Source: Neoceratodus forsteri (lineage: Eukaryota > Chordata > Ceratodontiformes > Ceratodontidae). Taken from it: 64,000 nt of DNA. Where the stretch lies: contig CM028129.1 of NCBI GenBank assembly GCA_016271365.2, forward strand, positions 461,418,501 through 461,482,500. The letters are read 5' to 3'. The notes beneath the pieces are model-generated. The model was not told where the DNA came from. It ran no database searches and saw only the letters and a list, made by a program, of their open reading frames with translations. Position numbers and translations under genes: made by a program. Shown here one piece after another: positions 35,055 to 45,347 of the stretch (positions within the stretch are counted from its first letter, which is position 1; the number at the start of each line of letters is the position of its first letter).

Positions 35055-36283
35055 GCACATGGGGGCCATGCTGCAGGCGCTGTATTTGCAGACCCGAGCT
35101 CTGGGGAATGGTGTGCGGGGCTGTCAATAGACACAGGTGGAACTGGCCAACCTAGTGGCCATGGTGGGTAAACCATGAGCCACTGTTTGAGAGGCACCCC
35201 TGGACAGGTCCAGGAGCCAGGTGTGGGAGAGGTGGCCACTGCACTGGAGGCCACTGGATGGAGGAGAACAGCTGAGCAGTGCTGCCGTAGTTATGGGAAC
35301 CTGGGCAGAGGAGCGGACTGCTAGCCAGCTTGCGGGGACATTACAGGAGGGAACTTGATTGCCATTGCCAGGTAGATGTTAAATCAACACACTTTTATCT
35401 TCCATATGGGTATCACTGATCGTGTCCAGCATGGGAGGAGACTGCTCTGGTGTTGGCTGTGGTGGTGTTATCAGGGTATAGGGGTGGGTGGGTCTGGCTG
35501 GCTGATGGGAGGGCACACACCTGGGGCAGGGGGGGTTACTCTACGGGATTGTACTGATGTTCTCTCTCATGTTTACACCACAGGGCCGGAGGCAGTGCCT
35601 GGCCTGTGAGCTGTGGTCCGCTGAAGAGGAGATGGAGATCAGGCAGAGCGAGGTCCACAGTGCCCAAAGGACCAGCCGATGATGGTGAGTGCCATACCTC
35701 CATGATTACTCCACATGCTGTGTAACAGGGTGGGCAGCGGGCATGACCACCATCCATGACACCACTGCCATGCACGCAACTTGGTAGAGTCCAGCACTGC
35801 CCAGTGGCAATGCATGCTCTGGGAGTCTGTCGATGGTGGTTCATGCGTGCACAGGTGCATGGCTGTGCCACTGCCTTTGCACCACATAGCCATGTCACTA
35901 AATGGCCATGGGTGGTGCTGACAGCGACTTAGCTGGTGGGTGTGTGCAGCATTCACTTTGCTTCTTATATACAGGGTGGGCAAGGTCATGTGGACGTGAT
36001 CAATGTGGGTGGTCACCACCATCACAGAGGTATATCAGCCGCTGCCATGCACAGTGGAGTGGGCCATATGGGGCTGTGCATTCACATCTATTGACTGTGC
36101 TCCCTTGTCCTAGGTGTCCACCAGCTCAACGACATCTGGGAGGCACTGCAGGAGATCTGGCATATGGCAAGGGCGTCCCTGGATATCCTTCACCTGATAG
36201 ATGAAACTAGGGTCCTCAGGAGGCACAGGCAGTGGAGAAGCCAGGCGGGAGTGGGGCCCCCCATTGAAAGTCCTCTGCCCTGA
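35055..36283 (+). pseudogene. Harbinger copy 2 gene C: SANT-like protein, eroded
   Basis: This mirrors copy 1 gene C. Exon 1 (about 35055-35345) aligns by DNA to copy 1 exon 1 but is full of stops. Exon 2 is 35584-35684 (acceptor CACCACAG, donor ATG/GTGAGTG) and encodes RQCLACELWSAEEEMEIRQS. Exon 3 starts at 36114 (acceptor GTCCTAG) and reads VHQLNDIWEALQEIWHMARA, then LDILHLIDETRVLRRH, ending at the stop at 36281-36283. That the splice sites and the helical exon 3 persist at the same places in both copies supports a real spliced gene. Confidence 0.68.
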
Positions 36284-38000
36284 TGTCCCCTACCCTCTGA
36301 CCCACCCTCCCTCCCTCCTTTCTCATCCCATTGTCACCTACCCTTACCCACCACCACCTTGTTTGTGGCCCTCCCCAACCTTGTATATTATTTTGTACAT
36401 AGTTAACTTTTATATATTGTTTTAATACAGATATTTTGATATGAACACTGTGTGGTCTCTGATTTGCAACGAGCTATAGGTGCTCAGCTGCAGTGGTGTG
36501 CATAGCGTTAGGGGTGGTGCAGTCATGGGTATGTGTGTGTGTGTGTGTGTGTGTGCAAGTGGGTGACTATGGTAATGGGGGTAGCTATCAGTCAGTGTCT
36601 GTGGTGTGTGTGTTGTGCCCTGTACTGGATGACTGTGTACAGTGGTCCATGGTGCATGCTCTGTGTCCATAGATGCCCCTATCAGCCCACATCCAGCAGC
36701 CTGTGCAGCCCCAACCTCATACATATCTGTGAGCACCACCACTTGGTCTGCTGGCATGTCAGTGGCGGCTGTCCATAGGCAGCCACTGTACCGTCACAAT
36801 GCTGGGTTGCCTCCTGTCACTGGTGTGGTGCATGTTTGCCTCGGGTGACACTGTGGCCTCCAGTTGTTATACCTCCATACTGTGGCTTGTGTGTGTTGCA
36901 GGGGATGTGCACCACTGTCTGTGACTTGTGCTCCGGAAAATGCTGGTGGCGTCAGGTCCACAGTGCCTCGCAGGGTGGCTGGCACTCCTGTGCCATGAGG
37001 ACTGCAACTTATGTGCACACAGTTTACATGGCCACGCTGAGAGCTTGGTTGCCCACTACAGCATCCCTGTGTTGTTGTGCCCTTGGGTATGGGTGGGTGT
37101 CTGTCCATGCACTGTGTGGCATCCGGTGTGGTGCATGCTTCCACGCACCATGGTGGGTGTCTGCGCTGGCTGTTGTGGCCAGTGTTGGGCATGCCCTGTC
37201 CCATGTGGGGTACCTCGTGTGCTGACGCATGGTTGGTCTCTCAGCAGTACCTCCGGGGGGGCTGTGCATGGTGGCACTGAGTATGCCATTGTTGCATCGC
37301 TGTGTGCTGCCACCCGCTGATGGGTGCTCGTGGTGGGGCTGCCTTGCATGGTTCTGTGGTGCACAGGGTTGCATTGTCACAGTGGGGGTGGTGGCATGTA
37401 TGGGGTTTCCTGCAGTGGTGGATGCTGCTCCTGGGCAGGGTGTCTAGGGGTCACAGTGCAGGGTGTGCTCTGCATTGGAGGATGGTGCTGCACAGGTGGT
37501 CAGCCCTTACTTGTGTGCCAGATCACAGCTTGCTGGGGAGTGATCAGGCACCATGGCCCAGCTGTGGGTTGGTTGCTGGTCTCCATGGGCTGGTGGTTAG
37601 TCAGCCCTCCCAGTTGTACAGTGCATGGGGTGTGGGAGGATGATGTCTGTTCTGCTGTGTGTTCCTCTGCCCATCTGTGGCATGGGTGGTGGGCCCCTAC
37701 CTCCCTGGTTGTGCAGTTGCATTGCCGCCCAGCTGCTGGGGGGCATCCCTGGTTGTGTTATGGTGCCTCTGGACTGCTCAGTTGCACATCCCTTGTTGCG
37801 CTATGGCGCATCAGATCTACTCACTTCCCTCCCTAGTTGCACTATGGCACAGGTGGTGTGATATTCGGTTGTCGGCTGTAGGCGCAGTTTAGCCAACTCA
37901 CGATGTTTTGAATGCTCGCTTTTACCTCTTTTCTAAACATATGGACTTACGCTTGCTCCTGCTATGCACACTTTTTGGGTGCAGTTTGAATATCTGAACC
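36284..38000. other. Harbinger copy 2 right noncoding region
   Basis: About 1.7 kb downstream of gene C, corresponding to 11217-12989 of copy 1 in reverse. It contains a (TG)n tract at about 36532-36556 and, near the end (37800-38000), the subterminal motifs TATGGCGCA and GATATTC. Long open frames here are compositional and not shared as frames with copy 1. Confidence 0.55.
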
Positions 38001-38003
38001 AAA

Positions 38004-38445
38004 GTGTTCTGTGTTGTATGTGCAGTGTAGCGTGCATCAAATATAATACACCTTTTAAATTTTGTGACACAGATCAGTGTAAGTGCAACTAAGTGCAGCA
38101 GTGTGAACCTGCTATCCACTGCAGCTGCTTGATTTTGTACTGCGATCGTGTTCTCTGTTCTTAGTTTTGCTGCTTGTAGTGCCATAAAAATTAGCACTGT
38201 CTGTATTCAGTGCCCCCCCCCCCCACATTGAAAATATTTTTACCAGACTGGATTGTTTTGTGGCCCCATCAGCACCACTGATTTGAAAGTGTTTAATTCC
38301 GTGACAGTGTCACAACACAGTAGATCTCTTATCTGTTGCTGAAGCCACAGTTGTTTTATTTTGCTTCACATCCAGCTAGCCCGAGTAAGCGACCCTCCAG
38401 TCAGAAAGTGAGCCATTATCAAAATCTGAATTTAATAATAAATAT
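38004..38445 (+). other. hAT 5' noncoding region
   Basis: Sequence of the hAT between the nested Harbinger and the first transposase-like frame. It has a C homopolymer at about 38212-38224 and no recognised domain. It is likely promoter or 5' untranslated region, together with 29781-30402 on the other side of the Harbinger. Confidence 0.5.
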
Positions 38446-41400
38446 TTGGTTGATCCCCCAAAATGCCTGCTGAGACATGCAACTAAAGCTTTTTCTGGCC
38501 ATGGCAATGTTGGCAGTAAGAGGGTCTGTGGGTGTGGTAGTAGTACGCGGATGTGGAAGTGCACTGGTGATTTGAAGAAAGGTATTTCTCCTGCAGTGTT
38601 TTTTACAGCCCAATCAGTAGCTTCACAGATAGTTGGAGGAGATGATGTTTTCCCAGCTGGTGGTGTTAGTGTTACTGGTGTTAGTGGTGGTGGAGTTAGT
38701 ATTAGCATTGTTGCATCAAGTTCCTAATTCGATCAGTGTACTGTATCCAAACATATGGGTGTGAGTGAAACAGTGCAAGTGGTGACTAGCGTAGATGATG
38801 TCGCTGCGAAAGTAACATTCCTAACTGAACCTGATTCTGATGATCATGTCAGCGATAGCATACAATGTGATATTCCATCCACCGTGGCACTTAACGTCAC
38901 TCATTTTCCATGCAACAGTGATTCACAGTGTGGTGAAAAAATATCAGGTGATGGTGGTGTAAATGCTGATGATGAATGTGATGATGCTGATGATGATGAT
39001 GTTGCTGTTGTTGCAACATGCAGTCCACATGTTAGCATCCAAGCAGAAGATGTGGATGTGTGTGACAGTGACGCTGATGAATATGATGATGATTTAATAG
39101 ACCCCAGTTGGGAACCGGAGAACAATAAATTAAAAGTGGCTGTGTCTGAATCCATTTGCAGGAATCCCCCTTCCCCCCGTAAAAACTTGTGATTTACCAG
39201 TTTTAGTGGATGATGCTGATGATGACGACCAATACTCAGCCATGATGATAGAGTAATCGTGGTGGTCAGTTGGGGTCCAGGTGCGCAGTGCCAGAAACAT
39301 CACATGCCACACTGCAGTGCATAAATACCAGACTTAAACAAGACATCATCATGGACATGTTAAAAACAGAGCATCACAGTCCCTTGTTTGGGATTTTTGT
39401 TCAAGATGCAAATGATGATTCAGTTGCAATCAGTCAAGTTTGCCATATGCGTGTTGAAAAAAAAGTAAAAGGAGCCATCTTGCAGGACAGGACGACTACA
39501 TACGCATCTTAAGAATAGGCACTTGGCTCTGTGGATCAGCACAAGCTGGCGCTAATACCAGACTTGGGCATTCACCTGTATCACCCGGCAACCATAGCCA
39601 GCATGTTATCCCCTTCCATGACTGTTAAAGCCAGTAGAAAATTAAATGTGTGCTAGTCACGATAATAAGAGCAGAGGATTACTACAGGCATGATGAAGTG
39701 GAGGACCATAATGACTTTGAAATGTTGTCAGTGCTGAGGTAGCAGTTTTGTGGTGGTGGTGGTGAATGCAGCATGTCTCAGTAGCAAGTGGCCCATCAAC
39801 CCCGGTTGGCAAATCTGGAAAAATAACATCATTTCTGGGTTTATCATTATCACCTGTCCAACCCCGTCTTCATCAAATGTCACCTCCACCCCTGCCAATT
39901 CCATTCATCACAGAGGCACAACCATTTTGTGACACAACAACACACCTGTGTAAACGTTTAGATCAGCCCATGTTACAGAGTGTTTTGTGCATAAGCCAAA
40001 AGTAACCCCCAAATCATACAGTGTTACGTGAACTTAATGCTGCTGTAGCGGAAATGCTGGCATTCAGTCTTTGGCCCTTCTCCTTTGCAGAGAATTCTGG
40101 GTTCCGGCGGTTTGCTGCCCATGTCTGTCCAAAATGGAAAGCCCCATCCAGGACATGCTTTCAGCCCGCTGTTCCTGAGCTGTTCTGCACTGTCTCAGAC
40201 CTGGCAAGACATGCCCTTCAACATTCCTCCTCTCATTCATCCATTTAAGTATGGATATGTGGACAAGTGGCAAAACATGAGGGGAGTTCAAATCTGTATA
40301 TAACTGCACTGGGCGCAGGTGCCAGGGTTGTTGTAATGCTGGTAGTGTGAATAATCAGTGCAGGAAGGTGGATTGTCACAGTAGCAATCTTCCTGGAATT
40401 CGCCAGCATGCAACAATTACTATGTGCAAAGTGTGGCCTGTTCACACACTGGTGAGAACATATTGGACATGGTACTGACTGAAACTGACAGATGGCTAAA
40501 CCCTCTGTCCCTAAGAGCTGGGTTCATAGCAAGTGACAATGGGTCAAATGTGGTGAAATGCATCACGAATGGTGGGTTTTTTTGTGTTCCATGCATGGCC
40601 CACTGTTTAAATCTTAGGGTTCAGGAGTTTCTGAAGCACCTTGACATAAAGGAAATGTTGACCATTGCACAAAGCATCTGTTCTCACTTTTCAAGATCTG
40701 GAAATGCCCGTGACCAGCTGCAGCAGTTGTAGATTCAAAACAGCCTGCCTCAGCACCGCTTGAAGCTGGAAGTTGTCACCCAGTGGAACTCCGCGTTATA
40801 CATGGCAGAGAGGTTGTATGAACAATACAAAGCCATCACAGAATATCTTGTTATGCACACTAGCCGTGAAAGTCCTGGGGCCTCCATGTCTATGACGACT
40901 GAACAGTGGCGCCTCATAGACACTGTAATAACAATTTTGTGGCCTTTTGAACATGCCACACAGGCAGTGAGTGGCGAATTTGCCTCCATTAGCCAATCAA
41001 TTCCACAGCTGCAGGTGCTGAGGCAGACATTGGTGAATGTACAGCACAGCCTTGATGTTGCCGGAGATGGTGGTAACAGTATGTTGCTGCAACACATGCT
41101 GACAGTGTTAAACCACAATCGTCCTCGTGAGCATTCAGCGTAGTGACAGCGGCTGCCATGGCAGCAATGCCGGACCGCTACAAACGTGAAATTGCATCAG
41201 TACTGGAGGGGACCTGAACAGGTAAAAATATCAGTGGTCAACTGGTTTGCTGGATTTCACAAGGCGCAGTCACGTACTAAGGTTTGCAAACCTCCAGCAT
41301 AATCCAACTGAAGGTGGCCAGCTGGTGGACCAGCAAGCATATCATGCAAGGGTAAAGGGACTGTAGTTCCTGGTGGTCTGTCATCCAAAGTGGTTGGCGT

Positions 41401-41995
41401 CTACCCGCTTTGGGAGGCTTTGTCTCAAGTGGGTATTTGTGAAATCACTGATTTCGGGGAACAGGCTGATGCATCAACAATCAGACTTAATGTGGCACAG
41501 AGAATGGTTGAGTCATGTTTGTCTGAAAACAGGCATCTGACAATAAGTGAAGATCTTCTTTTGTACTGGAGTGGAAAAGTCAGTGAATGGCCAGAGCTGA
41601 CTGCAGTGGCACTGAAGTATCTCAGATGCCCACTCTCCAGTGTAGGTGTTGAGAGGGTATTCGGCTCAGCAGGTGCAAAAGTCAGGGATCGTCGGACAAA
41701 CCTGTCTCCTGCAAATGTTAGTTTGTTAACATTCATCAAAATAAATGAGAGGCACATACCAGCACAGACTACAACCTCGTTATTCATACCCCAGCCTAGT
41801 CATGGTGGTCTTGCTGATGTGGAAATGGAGCATCCTGGTGGCACTGGCAGGGGCTGCCTGAAACAGCCCACCACTGATGTAGATGATGACACAATGGAGA
41901 AAGAATTTCCCAGTGGTCAGACTTCAGACATTGATGACTGTGAGGGCAGTTTTCTTTATGAGGATGATGATGTGGTTAATGTTGGCGGGTTTTAA
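38446..41995 (+). pseudogene. hAT transposase (ZBED-type), broken
   Basis: Plus-strand remains in several frames. The N-terminal part (38755-39192) is acidic, ending DDDLIDPSWEPEN. A degenerate BED finger lies at 39385-39540 (FVQDANDDS, VCHMRV, NRHLALW). The catalytic region includes EMLAFSLWPFSFAENSGFRRF near 40050, SMDMWTS near 40245, SDNGSNVVKCI near 40535 and PCMAHCLNLRVQEFL near 40590, then TQWNSALYMAERL near 40780. The hATC dimerisation domain is at 41600-41760: ALKYLRCPLSSVGVERVFGS, then RRTNLSPANVSLLTFIKINE. The last open frame (41390-41995) is 201 residues. Stops at about 39511, 40246, 40730 and 41141 and several frame changes inactivate it. Confidence 0.85.
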
Positions 41996-42027
41996 CTGAG
42001 GTTTTTAAAGGCGATGTGCCTCGACCC

Positions 42028-42302
42028 AGACCACCACCACCAGGACTGATGTTATCCAACTCTGCTGCCACCATGAGTCTGCCTGCCCACCCTGGACCAC
42101 CACCATCTGGACTGATGTTATCCAAGTCTGCTGCCACCATGAGTCTGTCTGCCCCCCATGGACCACCACCACCACTGGGACTGATGATATCCAACTCTGC
42201 TGCCACCTTGAGTCTGTCTGCCCACCCTGGACCACCACCACTGAGACTGATGTTATCCAAGTCTGTTGCCACCATGAGTCTGTCTGCCCCTCATGGACCA
42301 CC
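42028..42302 (+). repeat. 66/69-bp tandem repeat after the hAT transposase
   Basis: About four copies of a unit containing GACTGATGTTATCCAA, with starts near 42044, 42110, 42179 and 42245 (spacing 66, 69, 66). All spacings are multiples of three. One plus-strand frame stays open through the array and encodes a proline-rich 22-residue repeat of the form GPPPSGLMLSKSAATMSLSA. It begins 33 bases after the transposase stop, in a different reading frame. Confidence 0.85.
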
Positions 42303-42345
42303 AATCCAACAGGTGCACCACCACCACAGGTTCCTTAATATTTAA

Positions 42346-43205
42346 ACCATAAGTGATGTGCCTCATGTTTGTTATGCTGCCTCACTTCCTCAAGTTGTCT
42401 GTTTTGTTTTCTGTAGCTTTTTCAGAGCCGCAGTGGCAAAACACATAGTAAACTTCTTTTGTTTCTTTTACAGGAGAACAAAAACAGGCTCCATCGCTAT
42501 TACTCATTGGGAAAGATGCTATAGCTATACCGTACAGAGAGAAACCAATGTAATGTCCATGTGAAATCCATTCTGGTAAGTATGAAGATTTTATTTCATC
42601 CATTTCATTGCTTTGTAAAGACTGCTGCAAATATTGCACACAACAGGTTATCTTAGTAGTTGACAAGATGTGTCTCTGAAATGTAACTTGACAATAAGGA
42701 TTGAGATTTGAGAACCAGGGAGGGACACATAACAATGAAGTTGTAACTTTTAAGGTCATTCATTTTCTTTTTGAAACTTAAGGCATTTTGTTGTTCTGTC
42801 AAAGTGGCTTTATCCCAAAAGTTTGTCAACATGATCAGGCACCCCCCTCCCCCAACCCGAGCTTGGGCACACATGCAATACGCAAAAGTTGTTTTATTCG
42901 ATGACCATGACCATCATTAACAACCGGACTCCAGAAGGATGCTGATGAAATCTGTGAAGAAATAAAAAAATAAGAAACCATTACAGACAAAACTGAAAAT
43001 ATGATCCCCCCCCAAAAAAAAATAAATGTTTACCTTCATGTTCTTGAGAGTTATCCGTTTCCATTTAAGTGCAAAAAATTCTCATTTGAGCACTGAAAGT
43101 TGCACAGCAACAGTTCATAAACGGAGTCACCTGTGTGATGCAGAACAATAGCATGAGTACATGTCCATGTCAAGTTCAACCCCCTCATCATCACCCACAA
43201 AATAC
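42346..43205. other. hAT region between transposase repeats and accessory gene
   Basis: About 860 bases with no recognised coding domain. Splice-like signals (TTTCTGTAG near 42417 and TCTTTTACAG near 42474) could mark 3' untranslated introns of the transposase transcript, but this is weak. An A-rich stretch lies near 43005-43027. Confidence 0.4.
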
Positions 43206-43211
43206 ACAACC

Positions 43212-43266
43212 ATATATCTATATCTATATATATATCTGTATCTATATCTATATCTATATATATATG
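43212..43266. repeat. TATC/TA microsatellite
   Basis: An imperfect simple repeat of TATATC and TATA units inside the hAT noncoding region. Confidence 0.9.
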
Positions 43267-43329
43267 TACTCACCAAGGCTACTATTACTGTACATCCAAA
43301 GTGTTCCTTTCAATCCAGTTGAGATGATC

Positions 43330-43690
43330 ACTTTTCACTTTTCTGCACACAAGGAGGACACACTGTGGGCCTGCATAAAAAATCTGGGGACTCTGTGCCA
43401 CTTTTGTGCGCATGACTGAGTGCGCCATTAATTCTGGGGGACTTTGTGTGTGCTGAAACAGTCTCATTTCACTCTGTTACCACTTGTCAATTTTCTGGAC
43501 ATGGAGGATGCATTCTGGGCCTGCAGGAAAAATCAGGGACTCTGTGCCACTTTTGTGCGCATGACTGAGTGCACCATTAATTCTGGGGGACTTTGTATGT
43601 GCTGAAACACTCTCATTTCACTGTGTTACCACTTGTCAATTTTCTGAACACAAGACAGATGCGTTTTGCGGATGCAGAAAAATGAGGGAC
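43330..43690. repeat. 149-bp tandem repeat, about 2.4 copies
   Basis: CTCTGTGCCACTTTTGTGCG occurs at 43391 and again at 43540; CACTTGTCAATTTTCTG occurs at 43481 and at 43630. Both give a period of 149 bp. A partial first copy starts near 43330. The array lies between the two hAT genes, in what would be the 3' untranslated region of the minus-strand gene. Confidence 0.85.
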
Positions 43691-43881
43691 CAAAACAGCG
43701 CACAAGCACAAAACACACAGACACTTAACAGAAGGAAGGGGACCCAGAATACAAAGTGTAATGCATGCTGAAGGCAACAAAAAGAGGGCATAATTACATA
43801 CAAGGGTCAGGGATGGTGGAGGAATACATTTTATGGCACAGCAAGGAAGGTGTGGGGGGGACATGGTGTGAGGAAACAAAA

Positions 43882-44658
43882 CTAATGTGGGATCCTATGG
43901 TGATCTAGCAGCAGTTCCAGCATGGACATAACTTGAAGCTGATGTCCCTCTATGTCATCCAGCCGCTGCTCCACAGCCCTCATCCTCTCACTGTTCTCCT
44001 CAACAGCACTCCAGATCTGCCAAGTCAGACAGTGTTACACACACTTCTCTGGTGTCCACTCATTCAGCAGGCTGACCTGCTGGTGGGGGTGGTGGTGGTG
44101 GGGGTGCTGGTGCAGCAACAGGTGCTGCTGTGGCCCTCCTCTTCTTAGGGATGCCGTTATGCACAGTGGCACCCTCTGCCACAGAATGACCAGCAGGTGT
44201 AGACATGGTCCGTTCTGTGGCAGCCTACCACTACAACTGGTGGTGATTAAGCATATGGGTGCGCTGGCCCCCGGTCCCCAGGTGACTCCCCCGGGGGCCA
44301 CAGTGCATCTCCACCGCACATAGGTGACACTTCACCACACTGCTGTCCCCCCCCCGACACAGTCAAAAAACTGCCAAACAGCAGAGGTGCGGGGAGGACC
44401 AGGCACAGAGAGGGGAGGGCTAGATGAACTGGCAGTAGGCTGCTCACACTGCTCAACACTGATGGGATCCACACCTGGGCCTGGGGGAACAGGCACATCC
44501 TGCTCCAAAGGACCTTGTGCTGGACTTGGTGGTGGTGTTGGTGGTTGAACTGCCTCAGAGTCAGGAGGCAGTGCTGGTCCTGCTTCTGGGGGTTGGACAC
44601 TCAAAAGTTTAGAGCAGTCCATCACAAATGGGCGCCCATGCTCTCCACGCATGCACAC
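43882..44658 (-). pseudogene. hAT accessory gene: BED finger, proline-rich and coiled-coil protein
   Basis: The minus-strand frame starts at 44658 (MCMRGEHGRPFVMDCSKLLS) with a long Pro-rich stretch, then SAVWQFFD near 44385, the aromatic start of a BED finger. The frame shifts in a G9 homopolymer (44348-44356). The next frame gives VVKCHLCAVEMHCGPRGSHL and THMLNHH, the C-x2-C and His pair completing the finger. It continues with a basic KKRR and an Ala/Pro tract. A possible short intron (weak donor near 44082, acceptor TTGGCAG at 44017) leads to VEENSERMRAVEQRLDDIEG and LQVMSMLELLL, a coiled coil, ending at the stop at 43882. It has no catalytic domain. A DNA-binding helper is my inference. 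Confidence 0.68.
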
Positions 44659-45114
44659 AGTACGATGAGTACTACCACGTTCTCCCAGAGCTGCCCCATC
44701 CCAGACATTCCCTCACCCTGCTCCACCTCTCTTACTGTGCTCCCTCAGTCTGAGCAATCACTACTCTGTCACATGACACAAGCACAACACACACACAGTC
44801 ACATACACACAGACAAACAACTAAGTAAGCATAGACGTAAGAAAAATAAAATTTACAGAAAGAATAAATTAAGTGAAAAACAGTACAGAAAAGACAAAAA
44901 AATGTAGCTTTTAAAAAAACTGTTGGGTTAACTAGCAAATTTGAACTCTCCTCCTCTGCAATCAAAACACTTCTCTCTCTAGTACACACTCCTCTCTCTC
45001 AGTCTCCACAGGAGAAAGTGAAACTGTCTATGTGACTCACTTCCTTCCTGCCTGGCTAGAGAGCATGTGACTTACAGTACTGTAAGCCATGTGATGTGTG
45101 GGGGGGGCTGCCAA

Positions 45115-45339
45115 GTCTGAAACACCAAGCGGATCACTTAGAATCATAATGAGGAACGCGAAGTCCATTGAAATCAAAGACTTTGCCTTACTTCGCATTG
45201 TCATTCAGCCCAACGCGAAGTGGTAATGACAAGGCGGAGTGAGCACTTTGCATTGCCTACTCCGTGTAGCAGAGTGGCAACGCAAAGTGCCCACTTCGCG
45301 TGCACTTCGCCAGTGGATTTTAAATTCGCTGCATCTCTA
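45115..45339. repeat. hAT right subterminal GCGAAGTG-like array
   Basis: GCGAAGT or its complement ACTTCGC recurs densely (near 45158, 45191, 45216, 45275, 45293, 45304) with variants such as ACTTTGC. It matches the left-end array and ends in the inverted terminus AATTCGCTGCATCTCTA. Confidence 0.7.
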
Positions 45340-45347
45340 ATCAGGAA

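Larger units (their letters stand above)
30406..38000. mobile_element. Harbinger DNA transposon, copy 2, inverted relative to copy 1
   Basis: A 7595-bp element with left terminus GGCCCAGATATTGAGAAG and right terminus, read inward, GGTTCAGATATTCAAACTGC. Flanks are AAA on both sides (30403-30405 and 38001-38003), taken as a 3-bp duplication. Gene order mirrors copy 1: A on plus (30974-32211), B on minus (34351-32832), C on plus (about 35055-36283). It lies inside the hAT upstream of the hAT transposase. Coding regions are more decayed than in copy 1, but this copy retains the segment of gene B that copy 1 has lost. Confidence 0.88.
29580..45339 (+). mobile_element. Large autonomous-type hAT transposon with two genes, containing Harbinger copy 2
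   Basis: Termini: left TAGTGGTGGACGAAGTGGGC; right, read inward, TAGAGATGCAGCGAATTTAA. Flanks are AACAGGAA (29572-29579) and ATCAGGAA (45340-45347), an 8-bp target duplication with one mismatch, as expected for hAT. After removing the nested Harbinger (30406-38000 plus one duplicate) the element is about 8.2 kb. It carries a transposase on the plus strand (38446-41995) and a convergent BED-finger gene on the minus strand (44658-43882). Subterminal arrays of GCGAAGTG-like motifs occupy both ends. Such length and a second gene are unusual for hAT elements. Confidence 0.85.

Noticed and set aside
36422..37892. Long Cys/Trp-rich open frames in Harbinger copy 2
   Set aside because: Same compositional effect as in copy 1; residues are extreme (Cys, Trp, His) and the frames are not shared between copies.
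38901..39155. 84-codon Ser-rich minus-strand open frame
   Set aside because: Antisense of the GAT-rich acidic region of the hAT transposase N-terminus.
43212..43266. TATC/TA repeat considered as a regulatory element
   Set aside because: It is an ordinary microsatellite with no other supporting signal.
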